Assembly (NCBI GenBank): GCA_937923745.1
Contig: CALDUO010000011.1
Location: forward strand, 1 to 34,770
From: an uncultured Granulosicoccaceae bacterium
Lineage (GTDB): Bacteria > Pseudomonadota > Gammaproteobacteria > Granulosicoccales > Granulosicoccaceae
Direction of reading: 5' to 3'
DNA length: 34,770 nucleotides
Position 1 is the first letter of the stretch. Each line of letters begins with the position of its first letter. The notes beneath the pieces were generated by a model. It saw nothing but the letters and a program-made list of their open reading frames with translations. It was not told the origin of the DNA and made no database searches. Both the position numbers and the translations under genes were made by a program. Shown one piece after another: positions 34,714 through 34,770 of the stretch.

Positions 34714-34770
34714 TCACAAGCCCGCTGCCAGCATGAGATAAACAGCCGTCTCTACCATCACATTCGTCGC
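34714..34770 (-). CDS. cobS: Adenosylcobinamide-GDP ribazoletransferase, C-terminus only
   Basis: A minus-strand frame enters at the window edge and reads ATNVMVETAVYLMLAAGL before TGA at 34716-34714. This fits the end of CobS, where a GGxTGDxLGA motif is followed by a final hydrophobic helix with a conserved Glu; the preceding part is outside the window. It lies 19 bp before cobU, a common cobS-cobU pairing. Only 18 codons are visible, so the call rests on this short match and context. Another frame is open here too, ending in an overlap with the cobU start. Confidence 0.5.
   Translation of the reverse strand, partial: ATNVMVETAVYLMLAAGL

Overview
The window looks like chromosome of a free-living, probably marine or otherwise aquatic gammaproteobacterium with moderate GC content. 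The main pointer is a coaBC-dut-algC-argB run followed by pyrE and an ExoIII/Crc-type gene. That order resembles the Pseudomonas dfp-dut-algC-argB-pyrE-crc neighbourhood, here with an E. coli-type pyrC inserted. A type II secretion (T2SS) operon, a rhombosortase and a cobalamin-salvage cluster under a riboswitch fit the same assignment. Genus cannot be fixed from sequence alone.

Layout, left to right. Positions 1-25 hold the start of a minus-strand gene, followed by almost 1 kb with no convincing gene. A plus-strand lipoprotein with a repetitive S/T/Q linker and FG-GAP-like repeats (999-3200) ends before a strong bidirectional terminator at 3451-3474. A minus-strand operon (8765-3536) encodes a short-chain dehydrogenase, a short alkylsulfatase-type metallo-beta-lactamase-fold hydrolase, a fused TRAP permease and a TAXI-type binding protein. 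It reads like an import-and-catabolism module for an unknown, possibly sulfated, organic compound. Housekeeping genes follow on the plus strand: coaBC, dut, algC, argB, pyrC. pyrE is on the minus strand, diverging from an ExoIII/Crc-like nuclease gene, then an EamA transporter and a two-TM protein.

From 17853 to 25745 the minus strand carries an NTF2-like protein, cysQ, and a partial T2SS locus. In transcription order this is gspG, [15-bp repeat array], gspH-I-J-K, [420-bp gap], gspL-M-N. gspC, D, E and F are not in the window. A rhombosortase gene diverges from gspG; this protease family processes GlyGly-CTERM proteins, which are typical T2SS cargo. Two lipoprotein alpha/beta hydrolases flank a GFA-family protein at 26637-29972. 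The right end is cobalamin metabolism, all on the minus strand: cobS (C-terminus only), cobU, a cobalamin riboswitch, btuC, btuD, btuF, cobO.

The most unusual property is the intergenic DNA. Many gene boundaries carry short tandem arrays with unrelated units of 11, 13, 14, 15, 16 and 21 bp. Separately, three intergenic sites (about 3.3, 12.5 and 28.5 kb) share a degenerate dispersed element of roughly 80-165 bp. The 15-bp array inside the T2SS operon and the dispersed element are the strongest candidates for something undescribed. No tRNA, rRNA, insertion sequence, prophage or CRISPR array was recognised.
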